Below are positions 48,820 to 61,412 of a DNA stretch of 64,000 nt, one piece after another; position 1 is the stretch's first letter; each line of letters starts with the position of its first letter. This stretch comes from Viscum album (Eukaryota; Streptophyta; Magnoliopsida; Santalales; Viscaceae). The notes under the pieces were generated by a model. That model ran no database searches, was not told the origin of the DNA, and saw nothing but the letters and a program-made list of their open reading frames with translations. Where the stretch lies: assembly GCA_963277665.1 (NCBI GenBank), contig OY728121.1:955456097-955520096 (forward strand), given 5' to 3'. A program made the position numbers and the translations under genes.

Positions 48820-49235
48820 CCATCGCGTTCCATGTGAAAAAACACGCAGGATAGGCTGTTTACTCGCCCGAAACGGAGCACCGGTGAAAAAGGCACTATT
48901 CACCGTAGCTAGCTCGTGTGGGGCCCACACAACGATCCTGAAACCCCTCGAGCGGATCACACCACGACGATCCCCTCGAAAAAACAAGTGGAATCGACTA
49001 CTCGCTCGTCCGAAATAGACACCTGGTGAAAAAGGCACTTTTTACCGAAGGCCATCACGGGTGGGGCCTAGGCCTGGATTCCGAAACTCATCAAATGGAT
49101 CACACCATTGTGATCCTCTCAGAAAAACACACTGGATCGACTATTCATCCGCCAAAATCGGACTCCTGGTGCAAAAGCTACGTTTCTCCGCAAACGACAA
49201 AACCCGGCCTCGTGGGGCCCGCACCCCGTTCACAG
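48820..49235. repeat. Three-unit tandem repeat of about 140 bases in the Gypsy-4 LTR
   Basis: Equivalent words (ACTCGCCCGAAACGGAGCACC / ACTCGCTCGTCCGAAATAGACACC / ATTCATCCGCCAAAATCGGACTCC types, each followed by TGGTG-AAAAG) recur at about 48860, 48998 and 49139, giving a period of 138-141 bases. Confidence 0.75.
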
Positions 49236-49400
49236 TCCCAACACCCGAAAACCATCTCAAAAAGTCCGTCGTACCATCAGGGTCTCAACGCCACTGACGG
49301 CACGTCAATCGGACGTTCCAAGTAGAAGTTACAACGACCCGAAGTCGTAAAATAATAAAATATTATTATTTTATAGGACGTTTCTAACTCCCGGGCCACG

Positions 49401-49405
49401 ATCCC
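49401..49405. repeat. Target-site duplication of Gypsy-3, left copy
   Basis: ATCCC, repeated at 61408-61412. Five bases is the usual length for this group. Confidence 0.93.
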
Positions 49406-52400
49406 TGTAACACCCGAGATTTTTATGAGTAATATTTTGTTTTTATATATCATCAAAGGAATCTTTCACTACATACTAGCTTGGCTTACTTTACACGCAA
49501 TCGCGACCTTCCTCGATAGCTTGCGTCGTACGCAATGCCGAGTTTCACTAAACAACGATATGCTATTAAAATATTATTAAAACTACCCGTTATGAATAGT
49601 AATAACCACTTTTTGAAATTTTATAAATTTTATTTTTTAAAATGGACTTCATTTTTGGATTCGGAATACCGAAATTAGCCTAGGGTGAAATTTTGGTATT
49701 TTTCTGAAAACTTTCAATTTTTGATGAATAGTGAAACCACTAAGTGGTAGGTTAAAAACTGAATTTTTCATAAAACTTAATTTAACGCTTCTGTGAATGG
49801 AATTTCGAAAATCCGACAGACACGGTTGATATCAGTAAGTAAAATGTGGTTCAATGCGATAAAAATAATTTTTTGGTGAATAGTAACTTTTTACTTTTTT
49901 ACCGCGGTTAATAGTAAATAGGGTAACTAAGGGTAAATATGATATTACTATTACCCTAACACATGTCCTAATTCTATTGGATAAGTGTAATTCGACCAAA
50001 AACAACCTTATGAATAAAATATGACCATTTAGGCCCACTTGGGTTAGATTAGGACATTTATTATTAATTTATTTAAAGAAGGGTTAAAATAGTTAAAATC
50101 AAAGTTTAATAAGAAAATCATTTTTAATATGGGGTTATACATAAGATAAATTCGACTATAAATATTAATTAGAAATTTAAAAAGATTTCCTACATAATGA
50201 TATTTTATTTACAATTTTTAGACATTAAATAATTTAATTTATTTATGACACAATTATGATGCAGTAATTATCTTATTTATGAAATATTGACATAATTGAT
50301 GTTATAAACACCAAAATAAATGTAATGTGAGACTTTTTATGAATTAAACAAATTTTCTAGGTTACTATGATATATTAGTGTTGATTTAATCAACTTGGTT
50401 CGAACATATAATTCTGTTATGACTTCCACAAAAATCATATATCAAATAGTGTCAAAATTGACACAAAATAGTTTTTAAATCAAATATTATATTATTAATT
50501 GTTATTTTATTCCTAAAAATCTAAGGTTCGGCCAAATGACTTAGATAAGGATATATATATTAATAATAAACAATTTGGGGTTCGTTTGGCATGTTATAGT
50601 AAGTGTATTAACCATATAGTAAAAGAAAACAAAAAGACACGGTAAAAGTTAAATTATTTAACTTAGAGTTAAATCTAATTTATAAGGTTAAAATAATACC
50701 CTAAACTTGTCTAAATCCTATTGGTTGATAGGATTTCGACCCTTACCCACTTTAGCTTCGAAATAAGACCCTTTGGAACCATTATAAACCGATTTTGACT
50801 TTAATATAAAATAATATTTTGAGATATTCCTAAGGTGGCCCTCTCCTCCCTTTATAAAAGGGCACCTCCTCCCCCTCCTCCTCACACCAATTTGAGCACT
50901 CAAGCTCGGCCAACCCCTGACATTTTCTCCTCTCCACTTCCCTAGAATAATCCTAGAGGTCCTGGTATTCTTCAAAGACCAATCTTAGTTCCCTAAGAGG
51001 AGGATTCAAAGAGGCGTTCCAAAGAAGAGGTAATATCCGTTACCGATCTTTTCAATTTCTTTCTTCTTCAACTTCTTCTCCTTTAGTTGTTTCATGATAA
51101 AGTAATAACATCAGTATTACTTACATACTGATATGTTATTATAAATATGAAACAACCCTAATTCACCTTCTATCCATCCTACGGAAAAATGAAATCACCG
51201 TGCGTGCGTACGTACGGAATACCGTCTCCACGCCGTGGTGTAATCTATTTTCCACCATAACTTTACAAGGATGGGTATAATGGTGTAATGAGTAACTATT
51301 TATGATTATTATAAAGTAATATTGATACTGAAATAATATATATATATACTCCAATACAATTCCACGATCATAGGAACGATATCATCACTCGTGCGTACAT
51401 ACGGAATACCGTCTCCACGATGTGATGCGACTCGTTCTACATGATCATCATTACATAGTAATTATATAAATGAATTGAATGAATAAATATGATATATGTT
51501 ACACTAATACCATTATGGATATAAGGTATCTATAACCTTAAAAGAAGAATAATAATTTATTTGGCAAAACACGCATAAGAACAAAAGGCAATAAAGACCC
51601 GAGTAACAAGTAACAATGAAATATTACTAACAAGAAGCTAAGAATATGACCATATATGATATCATATCAATATTTATGATTCTGGAATAAGTCAATAACA
51701 TTATTTAAACCATTATACAGGAGCTTCGGACACGTACAAAGCAAATCGGACCTAAGGTAAGGGAAAATACCACAATCTCATTTTTACCCGAGATTGTTTA
51801 TTCGTAAGTATTTACTGGGGTGTATTTTATCATCCACATCCATGTTCCCTCAATATGTAATATTGTTTCCATCCACTTACAATAGTTTAAATCCAATTTT
51901 ACCCTTCGGTGAGTTTTTAGTAAAGAATATGAAAGGAATCTTTTGTCGTTTTTTTTCGTACGAGGTACTTTTTGACTTTTCCGACAAAAGTACGAATAAT
52001 GTTTTTTTAACTTATACGGCATGAATGGATTTTTAAAACATTATTTCCAAGAAACTTCCTTTATAAGTTTTCAAGTTTATTTTTAATCAACTTCTTTTAT
52101 TTTAAAGTTGTATGACATGTTATGAAAGGAAAAATGTTTTTGAAGTAGAAAGAATATTTCCCTCAAGAATGGAGTTCAAGTATTTTATCAAAATTATTCT
52201 CCATCTAAGATAATAAAAGGGTTCTGTTTTTATCCCTATTATTAAATTGGTTTGATTATGTTGTGATGGAAATATTTTTATGAATTCCTTTATCTTATAT
52301 GAATTGTTTTATGATGTCATGTTGTTTAAGAATCCCATTTTTATTACATGGGTTACGCTATGATGTATGGTTTATGATTATGTGGCACACATAAGAAAGG

Positions 52401-53035
52401 ATTCATTATAAGATGGGTGGGACCTATATCTCCCTCCAATGCATTGGGTAAAGATTTTATATCTCATGAGATAGACATGGCTGGAACGGAAGGTTATTTC
52501 GGTTCAGTGATATAGGACTGAAACGAGGAGTGAACTCGGTTCAGAAATGGACTTTGTCCGCTAAGATAGTCTTGGCAATGAGTCATGACTAACAAGAGAT
52601 GATTTTCCATGATTATGTGTGCATGAGACAAAGTTTCAAGTTTTATGTTATGATTATGGGGATCTCATTTTCACTTCTATGATTTGTTCCATGTTAAGAT
52701 ATTATGATCTCTTTTGCAGGTTATGATTTTCAAAAAAGATATGATATGATTTTTATTTCCTTTATTTGCCCTTGCAGAGCATTTGAGCTCACCCTTTTAT
52801 GTTTTCTTTTCCCCAGGTCAGGAAGATGGATATTAAGTAGAATATGCTAAAAGGGACCCTAGATATGATGAAATAAATGGGAGACACTGTAGAAGATTTA
52901 TGAACCAGTTGTTTATGTTTCCCAGTTTCTAAAGACACTATACCTATACGGTCCTTTGTGGTTTTGTCATATGTTGTAATAAGTGTGCTTCAATTTTGAA
53001 GTATTAACAATGTATTTAAAGTATGGGTCGTTATA
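49406..53035 (+). repeat. Gypsy-3 5' LTR
   Basis: Starts TGTAACACCCG and ends GGGTCGTTATA, followed by the PBS at 53038. It contains a clear TATA box (50853) and two copies of a GTACGGAATACCGTCTCCACG motif (51197-51240 and 51387-51430). Small reading frames within it match nothing known. Confidence 0.95.
50853..50860 (+). promoter_or_regulatory. TATA box of the Gypsy-3 5' LTR
   Basis: TATAAAAG in a GC-richer setting (CCTCCCTTTATAAAAGGGCACC). Transcription would begin about 30 bases downstream, giving an R-U5 of roughly 2.1 kb. The same box is at 59225-59232 in the 3' LTR. Confidence 0.7.
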
Positions 53036-53037
53036 GT

Positions 53038-53049
53038 TGGTATCAGAGG
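53038..53049 (+). other. Primer-binding site, Gypsy-3
   Basis: TGGTATCAGAGG two bases after the LTR; initiator tRNA-Met complement. Confidence 0.92.
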
Positions 53050-53257
53050 AAAGGTATAGTAAACCTTTGGAAACTAGGATGTGAAAGCCTTAGTAAGAAC
53101 CCTAAGGATAAGTCTAAGCATAGAACACAATTTTAGTGTTTTAGAAATGGCCATGAATACCATAGGATAAGACCATAAGTGTTAAATTTTATCCTTGATT
53201 ATGTGGTTTTCCCATTATAATTAGTGTTGCTCACACTATTCTTCTTGGTTTTAGTCA

Positions 53258-54505
53258 ATGGCTGGAACCCGAAGGAACCGTGTTAATGCGGAATGCGATG
53301 GGCAATGCAATGATTTTCCCCCTGAGCAACCAAACGATATGGGAGATGGAATGCAAAATCTTGTAGCCATGCTCACACAACTTTCTCAAGCTATGAATCA
53401 TGCAGGACTTCCAAACGAGCAAAGGAAGGAGCAACATTCTGTTGAATCCTTCATGAGGCAGCTTCCACCTTCTTTCAGTGGGTCTACTGATCCATTAGTT
53501 GCTGAACAATGGATTAGTACTTCTGAAAAGATATTTTCAGTTCTTCAATGTTCTGAACATGATAAATTCATCCTAGCAGTGTATCGTTTGGAAGGAGATG
53601 CTGATCAATGGTGGAATCTTATTAAGAATACGAGGCAAAGGGATGAAATTGAGTCTATGGAATGGGACGAGTTCAAGAACTTATTTTTCAATAAGTACTT
53701 CCCTCGTATTCTCCGAACAAAGATGGAGAAAGAGTTTCTTGAACTGAAGCAAAGGGATGATGAATCTGTTGGTACCTATGAAGCAAATTTTACATGACTT
53801 GCAAGGTACGCTTCTGGTATTATTATCCAACCTGAGAGTAAGATCGATCGATTCTTTAGTGGCTTAAAACCAAGTCTTCGAAGGGCGTTAGCCATAAGGG
53901 ACTTCAATAGCTACGAGGAAATCGTTCGATGTGATCTCAAAGTCGAGATGGATATTGGAGTAACCCATCAGTCACATGGGTTTGATAAGAAGAGGAAGAT
54001 GGAATTCAAAGGAAAATCTAAAGAGCACACTGAAAAGAAGATGAGCTTTCCCTTATGCTCAAAGTGTGGAAAGAAACATGGAGGGAGTTGTCTTAAAGGG
54101 ACAAGTAAATGTTTTAAATGTGGAAAGGAAGGTCATCGGGCATTTTAATGCCGCGATAATGGGAAGAAGATGTCTAATGATGCAAACAAAGGAAGGGATA
54201 CACAGAATGAACCTACTACACTTCAATGTTTCAAGTGCAAGGAGATGGGGCATTATGCCAATCAATGCCCAAATACAAGGGTTGATGATGATGGTCGACG
54301 TCAAAAAAATCTTAAGGCTAAAGACAAAGGAAAGTCACATGCAATTTCTATCAGCGATGTGGAGTACGATAACGAAGTGGTGAAAGGTACACTTACCATC
54401 CACTCTAAAGTAGCAAATGTTTTATTTGATTCTGGATCCACCCACTCTTTTATTTCTGAAAAATTTTCTAAGGGTATCAGTACTACCTCAACAATTAGAT
54501 GTTGA
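53258..54505 (+). pseudogene. gag (plus protease start) pseudogene, Gypsy-3
   Basis: Gag starts with MAGTRRNR at 53258. The capsid domain lies at about residues 65-215 (ADQWWNLI, EFKNLFFNKYFP). Two CCHC-type knuckles follow: CFKCGKEGHRAF-stop-C at 54110-54151 and CFKCKEMGHYANQC at 54227-54268, preceded by a cysteine-rich CSKCGKKHGGSC stretch. The same frame runs into protease with an intact [10 protein letters not shown] active site (about 54423-54452). Stops: TGA at 53795-53797 and TAA at 54146-54148, the latter inside the first knuckle. A frameshift near 54470 moves the rest of the polyprotein to another frame. It was probably one gag-pol frame originally. Confidence 0.93.
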
Positions 54506-57500
54506 GTTAGCTGTGACAACACCTAATGGAACAACAGTCACATCAAAAGTTTATAATTCTTCTCTGATCGAAGTTTGTGGGAAAGTGCTTCCTGCAAATC
54601 TTGTGATCCTTCCTTTAGTAGAATTTGATGTGATTCTTGGCATGGATTGGCTTTCTCTACATGGATCTCATATCAATTTCCAAAGAAGGGAAGTCACATT
54701 TCATATTCCAGATCAATCTACGATCGTCTATCAATGCAAGGATGAACATAACCTTCCAGTGGAAATTTCTTCCATCTTATGGGTATTGATTCCACTAAAT
54801 GAAGGTTATTTATCTCAAATGGTTAGTGAGAAACTCACGATTAAGAATATGCCCATTGTACGGGAGTTTGATGATGTATTTCCGGAGGAATTATCGGGTC
54901 TTCCACCAAATCGTGAAGTTGAGTTTTCAATAGAACTCGTACCGGGTGCTTTGCCAATTTCAAAGACACCTTATAGAATGGCCCCAATTGAGTTGCAGGA
55001 ATTGAAGAAGCAACTCCAAGAGAATCTTGATAAGGGATTCATACGCCCTAGTGCGTCACCTTGGGGAGAACCTGTTCTATTTGTTAAGAAGAAAGATGGA
55101 TCAATGAGACTCTGCATTGATTATCGAGAACTTAACAAGATCACTATCAAGAACAAATATCCTCTCCCACGCATTGATGACTTATTTGACCAACTACGCG
55201 GAGCTCAATACTTTTCCAAGATTGATCTTCGTTCAGGGTATCATCAATTAAGGGTCAAAAGGGAGGATATACCAAAGACGGCTTTCCGTACAGGGTATGG
55301 ACACTATGAATTTATAGTGATGCCATTTGGTCTTACTAATGCCCCTGCTATCTTCATGGATCTAATGAATAGAGTCTTTAGAGACTATCTTGATCAATTT
55401 GTGGTAGTCTTTATAGACGATATTCTTGTCTATTCAAAGAGCAAGGAAGAGCATGAAGATCACTTGAGAATTATATTGAAGACCCAGAGAAAGGAGAAGC
55501 TTTATGCTAAATTTACCAAGTGTGAATTTTGGCTTCAAAAAGTTGCATTTTTGGGTCACATAATCTCAAAATAGGGGATATCTGTGGATCCAGCAAAAAC
55601 AGAGGTTATCGAAAGATGGTCAAGACCAAAAACAGTAACTGAGATCCGAAGTTTTCTTGGTTTGGCTGGATATTATCGACGTTTTGTAAAGGATTTTTCA
55701 CGATTATCTAATCCACTCACCAAGTTGACTCGGAAAGGAGTTAAGTTTCTTTGGACAGAGGAATGTGAAGATAATTTCAAGGAGTTGAAAAGAAGGTTAT
55801 CCAGTGCACCTGTGCTCACACTGCCTTGTAGTGGAGAAAGGTTTGTGATCTACTGTGATGCATCCAAGAAGGGATTGGGGTGTGTTCTTATGCAAAATGA
55901 TATGGTGATAGCTTATGCCTCACGATAATTGAAAATCCATGAGCAAAATTACCCAACTCATGATTTGGAGTTGGCTGCGGTAATCTTTGAATTAAAGATT
56001 TGGAGGCATTACCTTTATGGTGAAAGGTGTGATATTTATACTGATCATAAAAGTTTAAAGTATATTTTCACACAAAAGGAGTTGAATATGCGTCAAAGAA
56101 GATGGTTGGAGCTGATTAAGGATTACGACTGCTCAATCCATTACCACCCTGGGAAAGCAAACAAGGTGGCAGATGCATTAAGTCGACGAGACCATGCTAG
56201 TTTATCCATGATGAGGATCACAAAGGATCCAATATTTATGGATTTACAAAGGATGGATCTTGGAATTATAATGGAAGGGTAAAAATCTTATATTTCTCAA
56301 ATGAATGTTCAACCATCTATACATGAAAAGATTAAGGAGGCACAGAAAGAAGATGTCGAGTTACAAAAGAAGGTGAGAAATGTTCCTGAATTCAACCTTG
56401 ATTCTGATGGGATAATAAAGTTCAGGAATCGGGTTTGTGTTCCTCCCATCCCCAAATTAAAGAAGGAGATGCTGGATGAGGCTCATAGTTCTTCATTATC
56501 TATTCATCCTGGAAGCACGAAGATGTATAGGGACCTGAAAGAGTACTTCTGGTGGGATGGCATGAAAAGAGATGTTGCTGAATATGTCTTTCGATGCTTG
56601 GTTTGTCAATAAGTTAAAGCTGAGAGACAGAAGTCTAAGGGGATGTTACAACCATTACCCATACCCGAATGGAAATGGGAAAACATCACTATGGACTTTG
56701 TCACAGGACTTCCTAAAACATCCAAAGGAAATAATGCTATTTGGGTCATAGTTGATCGTCTTACAAAGTCTGCACACTTCATTGCTATTAGAGAGGATTT
56801 CTCTCTAGATCAGCTTGCCAGGATATATGTAAAGGAAGTGGTAAGATTGCATGGAGTACCACTTTCTATTATATCTAATCAGGATCCGAGATTTACCTCG
56901 AAGTTCTGGCGAAGTCTTTACCATACTCTGGATACAGAGTTGAGTTTCAGCACTGCTTATCATCCCCAGACAGACGGTCAGTCTGAGAGAACAATTCAAA
57001 CCCTAGAATATATGTTGAGAGCTTGCTCTATGGATTTCAAAGGAGGTTGGGATCAACACCTACCTTTGGCGGAATTTTCTTATAATAATAGCTTTCACTC
57101 CAGAATTCAGATGACTCCTTATGAAGCTCTCTATGGAAAGAAATGCAGGACTCCAACTTGCTGGGTTGAAGTTGGGGAAAGAAAGCTGTTAGGACCTGAT
57201 CTCGTTGATGAAATGGCAGAAAAGGTTAGATCTATTCAACAACACATAAGAGCAGCTCAGAGTCGACAGAAAAGTTATGCACACAACCGAAGAAAAGACC
57301 TAGAGTTTGAAGTGGGTGATAAAGTGTTCTTACGAATATCTCCCTAGAAGAGGGTTATGAGATTTGGAAAGAAGGGGAAGTTGAGCCCTAGATATATCGG
57401 TCCTTTTGAAATACTGGATCGTGTTGGGAAGGTAGCTTACCGATTGGCGCTTCCACCGAATCTCTCTCAAGTTCACGATGTGTTCCATGTATCTCTCCTG

Positions 57501-57737
57501 AGAAAGTACATACCTGATCCTTCACATGTACTCAGCTCAGAAGTTGTACCACTGGAGCAAGATCTTTCTTATGAAGAACAGCCGATAGAGATTCTGGATC
57601 GTAGCGAAAAAGTCCTACGAAACAAGACCACTCGCTTGGTCAAAGTTTTATAGAGGAACCACCAACTTGAAGAAGCTACATGGGAGCTTGAGGATATGAT
57701 GAGGGATAAGTATCCTCATCTGTTTGTTACAAAGTGA
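54471..57737 (+). pseudogene. pol pseudogene (PR-RT-RH-INT-chromodomain), Gypsy-3
   Basis: One frame to the natural stop at 57735-57737. Protease end: about 54480-54700. Reverse transcriptase: about 54940-55560, FIDD box at about 55417-55428. RNase H: about 55840-56200. Integrase: HHCC domain about 56480-56620 and DDE core about 56690-57010; the second catalytic Asp (SDRD-type motif) is Asn at 56877-56879, and the next codon is also altered. Chromodomain-like tail: about 57580-57730. Internal stops: 55572-55574, 55926-55928, 56280-56282, 56610-56612, 57345-57347 and 57651-57653. The contexts at 55926, 56610, 57345 and 57651 fit CAA-to-TAA or TGG-to-TAG changes. Non-functional. Confidence 0.95.
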
Positions 57738-57760
57738 CGAATTTCGAGGGCGAAATTCTT

Positions 57761-57776
57761 TTTAAGGGGGGTAGAA
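57761..57776 (+). other. Polypurine tract, Gypsy-3
   Basis: TTAAGGGGGGTAGAA-type purine run directly before the 3' LTR TG. Confidence 0.85.
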
Positions 57777-60700
57777 TGTAACACCCGAGATTTTTATGAG
57801 TAATATTTTGTTTTTATATATCATCAAAGGAATCTTTCACTACATACTAGCTTGTCTTACTTTACACGCAATCGCGACCTTCCTCGATAGCTTGCGTCGT
57901 ACGCAATACCGAGTTTCACTAAACAACGATATGCTATTAAAATATTATTAAAACTACCCGTTATGAATAGTAATAACCACTTTTTGAAATTTTATAAATT
58001 TTATTTTTTAAAATGGACTTCATTTTTGGATTCGGAATACCGAAATTATCCTAGGGTGAAATTTTGGTATTTTTCTGAAAACTTTCAATTTTTGATGAAT
58101 AGTGAAACCACTAAGTGGTAGGTTAAAAACTGAATTTTGCATAAAACTTAAATTTACCGCTTCTGTGAATGGAATTTCGAAAATCCGACAGACACGGTTG
58201 ATATCAATAAGTAAAATGTGGTTCAATGAGATAAAAATAATTTTTTGGTGAATAGTAACTTTTTACTTTTTTACCGCGGTTAATAGTAAATAGGGTAACT
58301 AAGGGTAAATATGATATTACTATTACCCTAAAACATGTCCTAATTCTATTGGATAAGTGTAATTCGACCAAAAACAACCTTATGAATAAAATATGACCAT
58401 TTAGGCCCACTTGGGTTAGATTAGGACATTTATTATTAATTTATTTAAAGAAGGGTTAAAATAGTTAAAATCAAAGTTTAATAAGCAAATAATTTTTAAT
58501 ATGGGGTTATACATAAGATAAATTCGACTATAAATATTCATTAGAAATTTAAAAATATTTCCTACATAATGATATTTTATTTATAATTTTTCGACATTAA
58601 ATAATTTAATTTATTTATGACACAATTATGATGCAGTAATTATCTTATTTATGAAATATTGACATAATTGATGTTATAAAAACCAAAATAAATGTAATTT
58701 GAGACTTTTTATGAATTACACAAATTTTCTAGGTTACTATGATATATTAGTGTTGATTTAATCAACTTGGTTCGAACATATAATTCTGTTATGACTTTCA
58801 CAAAAATCATATATCAAATAGTGTCAAAATTGACACAAAATAGTTTTTAAATCAAATATTATATTATTAATTGTTATTTTAATCCTAAAAATCTAAGTTT
58901 CGGCCAAATGACTTAGATAAGGATATATATATTAATAATAAACAATTTGGGGTTCGTTTGTCATGTTATAGTAAGTGTATCAACCATATAGTGAAAGAAA
59001 ACAAAAAGACACGGTAAAAGTTAAATTATTTAACTTAGAGTTAAATCTAATTGATAAGGTTACAATAATACCCTAAACTTGTCTAAATCCTATTGGTTGA
59101 TAGTATTTCGACCCTCCCCCACTTTAGCTTCGAAATAAGACCCTTTGGAACCATTATAAACCGATTTTGACTTTAATATAAAATAATATTTTGAGATATT
59201 CCTAAGGTGCCCCTCTCCTCCCTTTATAAAAGGGCACCTCCTCCCCCTCGTCCTCACACCAATTTGAGCACTCAAGCTCGGCCAAACCCTGCGATTTTCT
59301 CCTCTCCACTTCCCTAGAATAATCCTAGAGGTCCTGGTATTCTTCAAAGACCAATCTTAGTTCCCTAAGTGGAGGATTCAAAGAGGCGTTCCAAAGAAGA
59401 GGTAATATCCGTTACCGATCTTTTCAATTTCTTTCTTCTTCAACTTCTTCTCCTTTAGTTGTTTCATGATAAAGTAATAACATAAATATTACTTACATAC
59501 TGATATGTTATTATAAATATGAAACAACCCTAATTCACCTTCTATCCATCCTACGGGAAAATGAAAACACCGCGCATGCGTACGTACGGAATACCGTCTC
59601 CACGCCGTGGTGTAATCTATTTTCCACCATCACTTTACAAGGATGGGTATAATGGTGTAATGAGTAACTATTTATGATTATTATAAAGTAATATTGATAC
59701 TGAAATAATATATATATATACTCCAATACAATTCCACGATCATGGGAACGATATCATCACTCGTGCGTACGTACGGAATACCGTCTCCACGATGTGATGC
59801 GACTCGTTCTACATGATCATCATTACATAGTAATTATGTAAATGAATTGAATGAATAAATATGATATATGTCACACTAATACCATTCTGGATATAAGGTA
59901 TCTATAACCTTAAAAGAAGAATAAGAATTTATTCGGCAAAACACGCATAAGAACAAAAGGCAATAAAGACCCGAGTAACAAGTAACAATGAAATATTACT
60001 AACAAGAAGCTAAGAATATGAACATATATGATATCATATCAATATGTATGATTCTGGAATAAGTCAATAACATTATTTAAACCATTATACAAGAGCTTCG
60101 GACATGTACAAAGCAAATCGGACCTAAGGTAAGGGAAAATACCACAATCTCATTTTTATCCGAGATTGTTTATTCGTAAGTATTTACTGGGGTGTATTTT
60201 ATCATCCACATCCATGTTCCCTCAATATGTAATATTGTTTCCATCCACTTACAATAGTTTAAATCCAATTTTACCCTTCGGTGAGTTTTTAGTAAAGAAT
60301 ATGAAAGGAATCTTTTGTCGTTTTTTTTCGTACGAGGTACTTTTTGACTTTTCCGACAAAAGTACGAAGAATGTTTTTTTAACTTATACGACATGAATGG
60401 ATTTTTAAAACATTATTTCCAAGAAACTTACTTTATAAGTTTTCAAGTTTATTTTTAATCAACTTCTTTTATTTTAAAGTTGTATGACATGTTATGAAAG
60501 GAAAAATGTTTTTGAAGTAGAAAGGATATTTTCCTCAAGAATGGAGTTCAAGTATTTTATCAAAATTATTCTCCATCTAAGAGAATAAAAGGGTTCTGTT
60601 TTTATCCCTATTATTACATTGGTTTGATTATGTTGTGATGGAAATATTTTTATGAATTCCTTTATCTTATATGAATTGTTTTATGATGTCATGTTGTTTA

Positions 60701-61407
60701 AGAATCCCATTTTTATTACATGGGTTACGCTATGATGTATGGTTTATGATTATGTGGCACACATAAGAAAGGATTCATTATAAGATGGGTGGGACCTATA
60801 TCTCCCTTCAATGCATTGGGTAAATATTTTATATCTCATGAGATAGACATGGCTGGAACGGAAGGTTATTTCGGTTCAGTGATATAGGACTGAAACGAGG
60901 AGTGAACTCGGTTCAGAAATGGACTTTGTCCGCTAAGATAGTCTTGGCAATGAGTCATGACTAACAAGAAATGATTTTCCATGATTATGTGTGCATGCCA
61001 CAAAGTTTCAAGTTTTATGTTATGATTATGGGGATCTCATTTTTACTTCTATGATTTGTTCCATGTTAAGATATTATGATCTCTTTTGCAGGTTATGATT
61101 TTCAAAAAAGATATGATATGATTTTTATTTCCTTTATTTTCCCTTGCTGAGCATTTGAGCTCACCCTTTTATGTTTTCTTTTCCCCAGGTCAGGAAGATG
61201 GATATTAAGTATAATATGCTAAAAGGGACCCTAGATATGATGAAATAAATGGGAGACACTGTAGAAGATTTATGAACCAGTTGTTTATGTTTCCCAGTTT
61301 CTAAAGACACTATACCTATACGGTCCTTTGTGGTTTTGTCATATGTTGTAATAAGTGTGCTTCAATTTTGAAGTATTAACAATGTATGTAAAGTATGGGT
61401 CGTTATA
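57777..61407 (+). repeat. Gypsy-3 3' LTR
   Basis: Same ends and features as the 5' LTR, one base longer. By eye, scattered single-base differences only (for example near 57855 and 57909). The GTACGGAATACCG motif copies are at 59569-59612 and 59759-59800, and the TATA box is at 59225-59232. Confidence 0.95.
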
Positions 61408-61412
61408 ATCCC
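61408..61412. repeat. Target-site duplication of Gypsy-3, right copy
   Basis: ATCCC, directly after the 3' LTR. Confidence 0.93.

Larger units (their letters stand above)
47140..49405 (-). repeat. Gypsy-4 3' LTR, distal part
   Basis: Left boundary TGTCACGACCC (plus view) corresponds to the LTR terminus ...GGGTCGTGACA. It runs to the Gypsy-3 insertion; the last five bases (49401-49405, ATCCC) are one target copy. It contains two tandem arrays (48040-48690 and 48820-49235). Confidence 0.85.
49406..61407 (+). mobile_element. Gypsy-3: full-length Del/Tekay-like chromovirus, youngest insertion
   Basis: 12,002 bases: LTRs of 3630 and 3631 bases that look nearly identical, a PBS, gag, pol with chromodomain, a PPT and a perfect ATCCC target duplication. 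It is inserted in the Gypsy-4 LTR. LTR ends are TG...TA in both copies. The coding region has at least eight stops and one frameshift despite the similar LTRs, so it was probably mobilised in trans or decayed quickly by deamination (inference). Confidence 0.96.
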
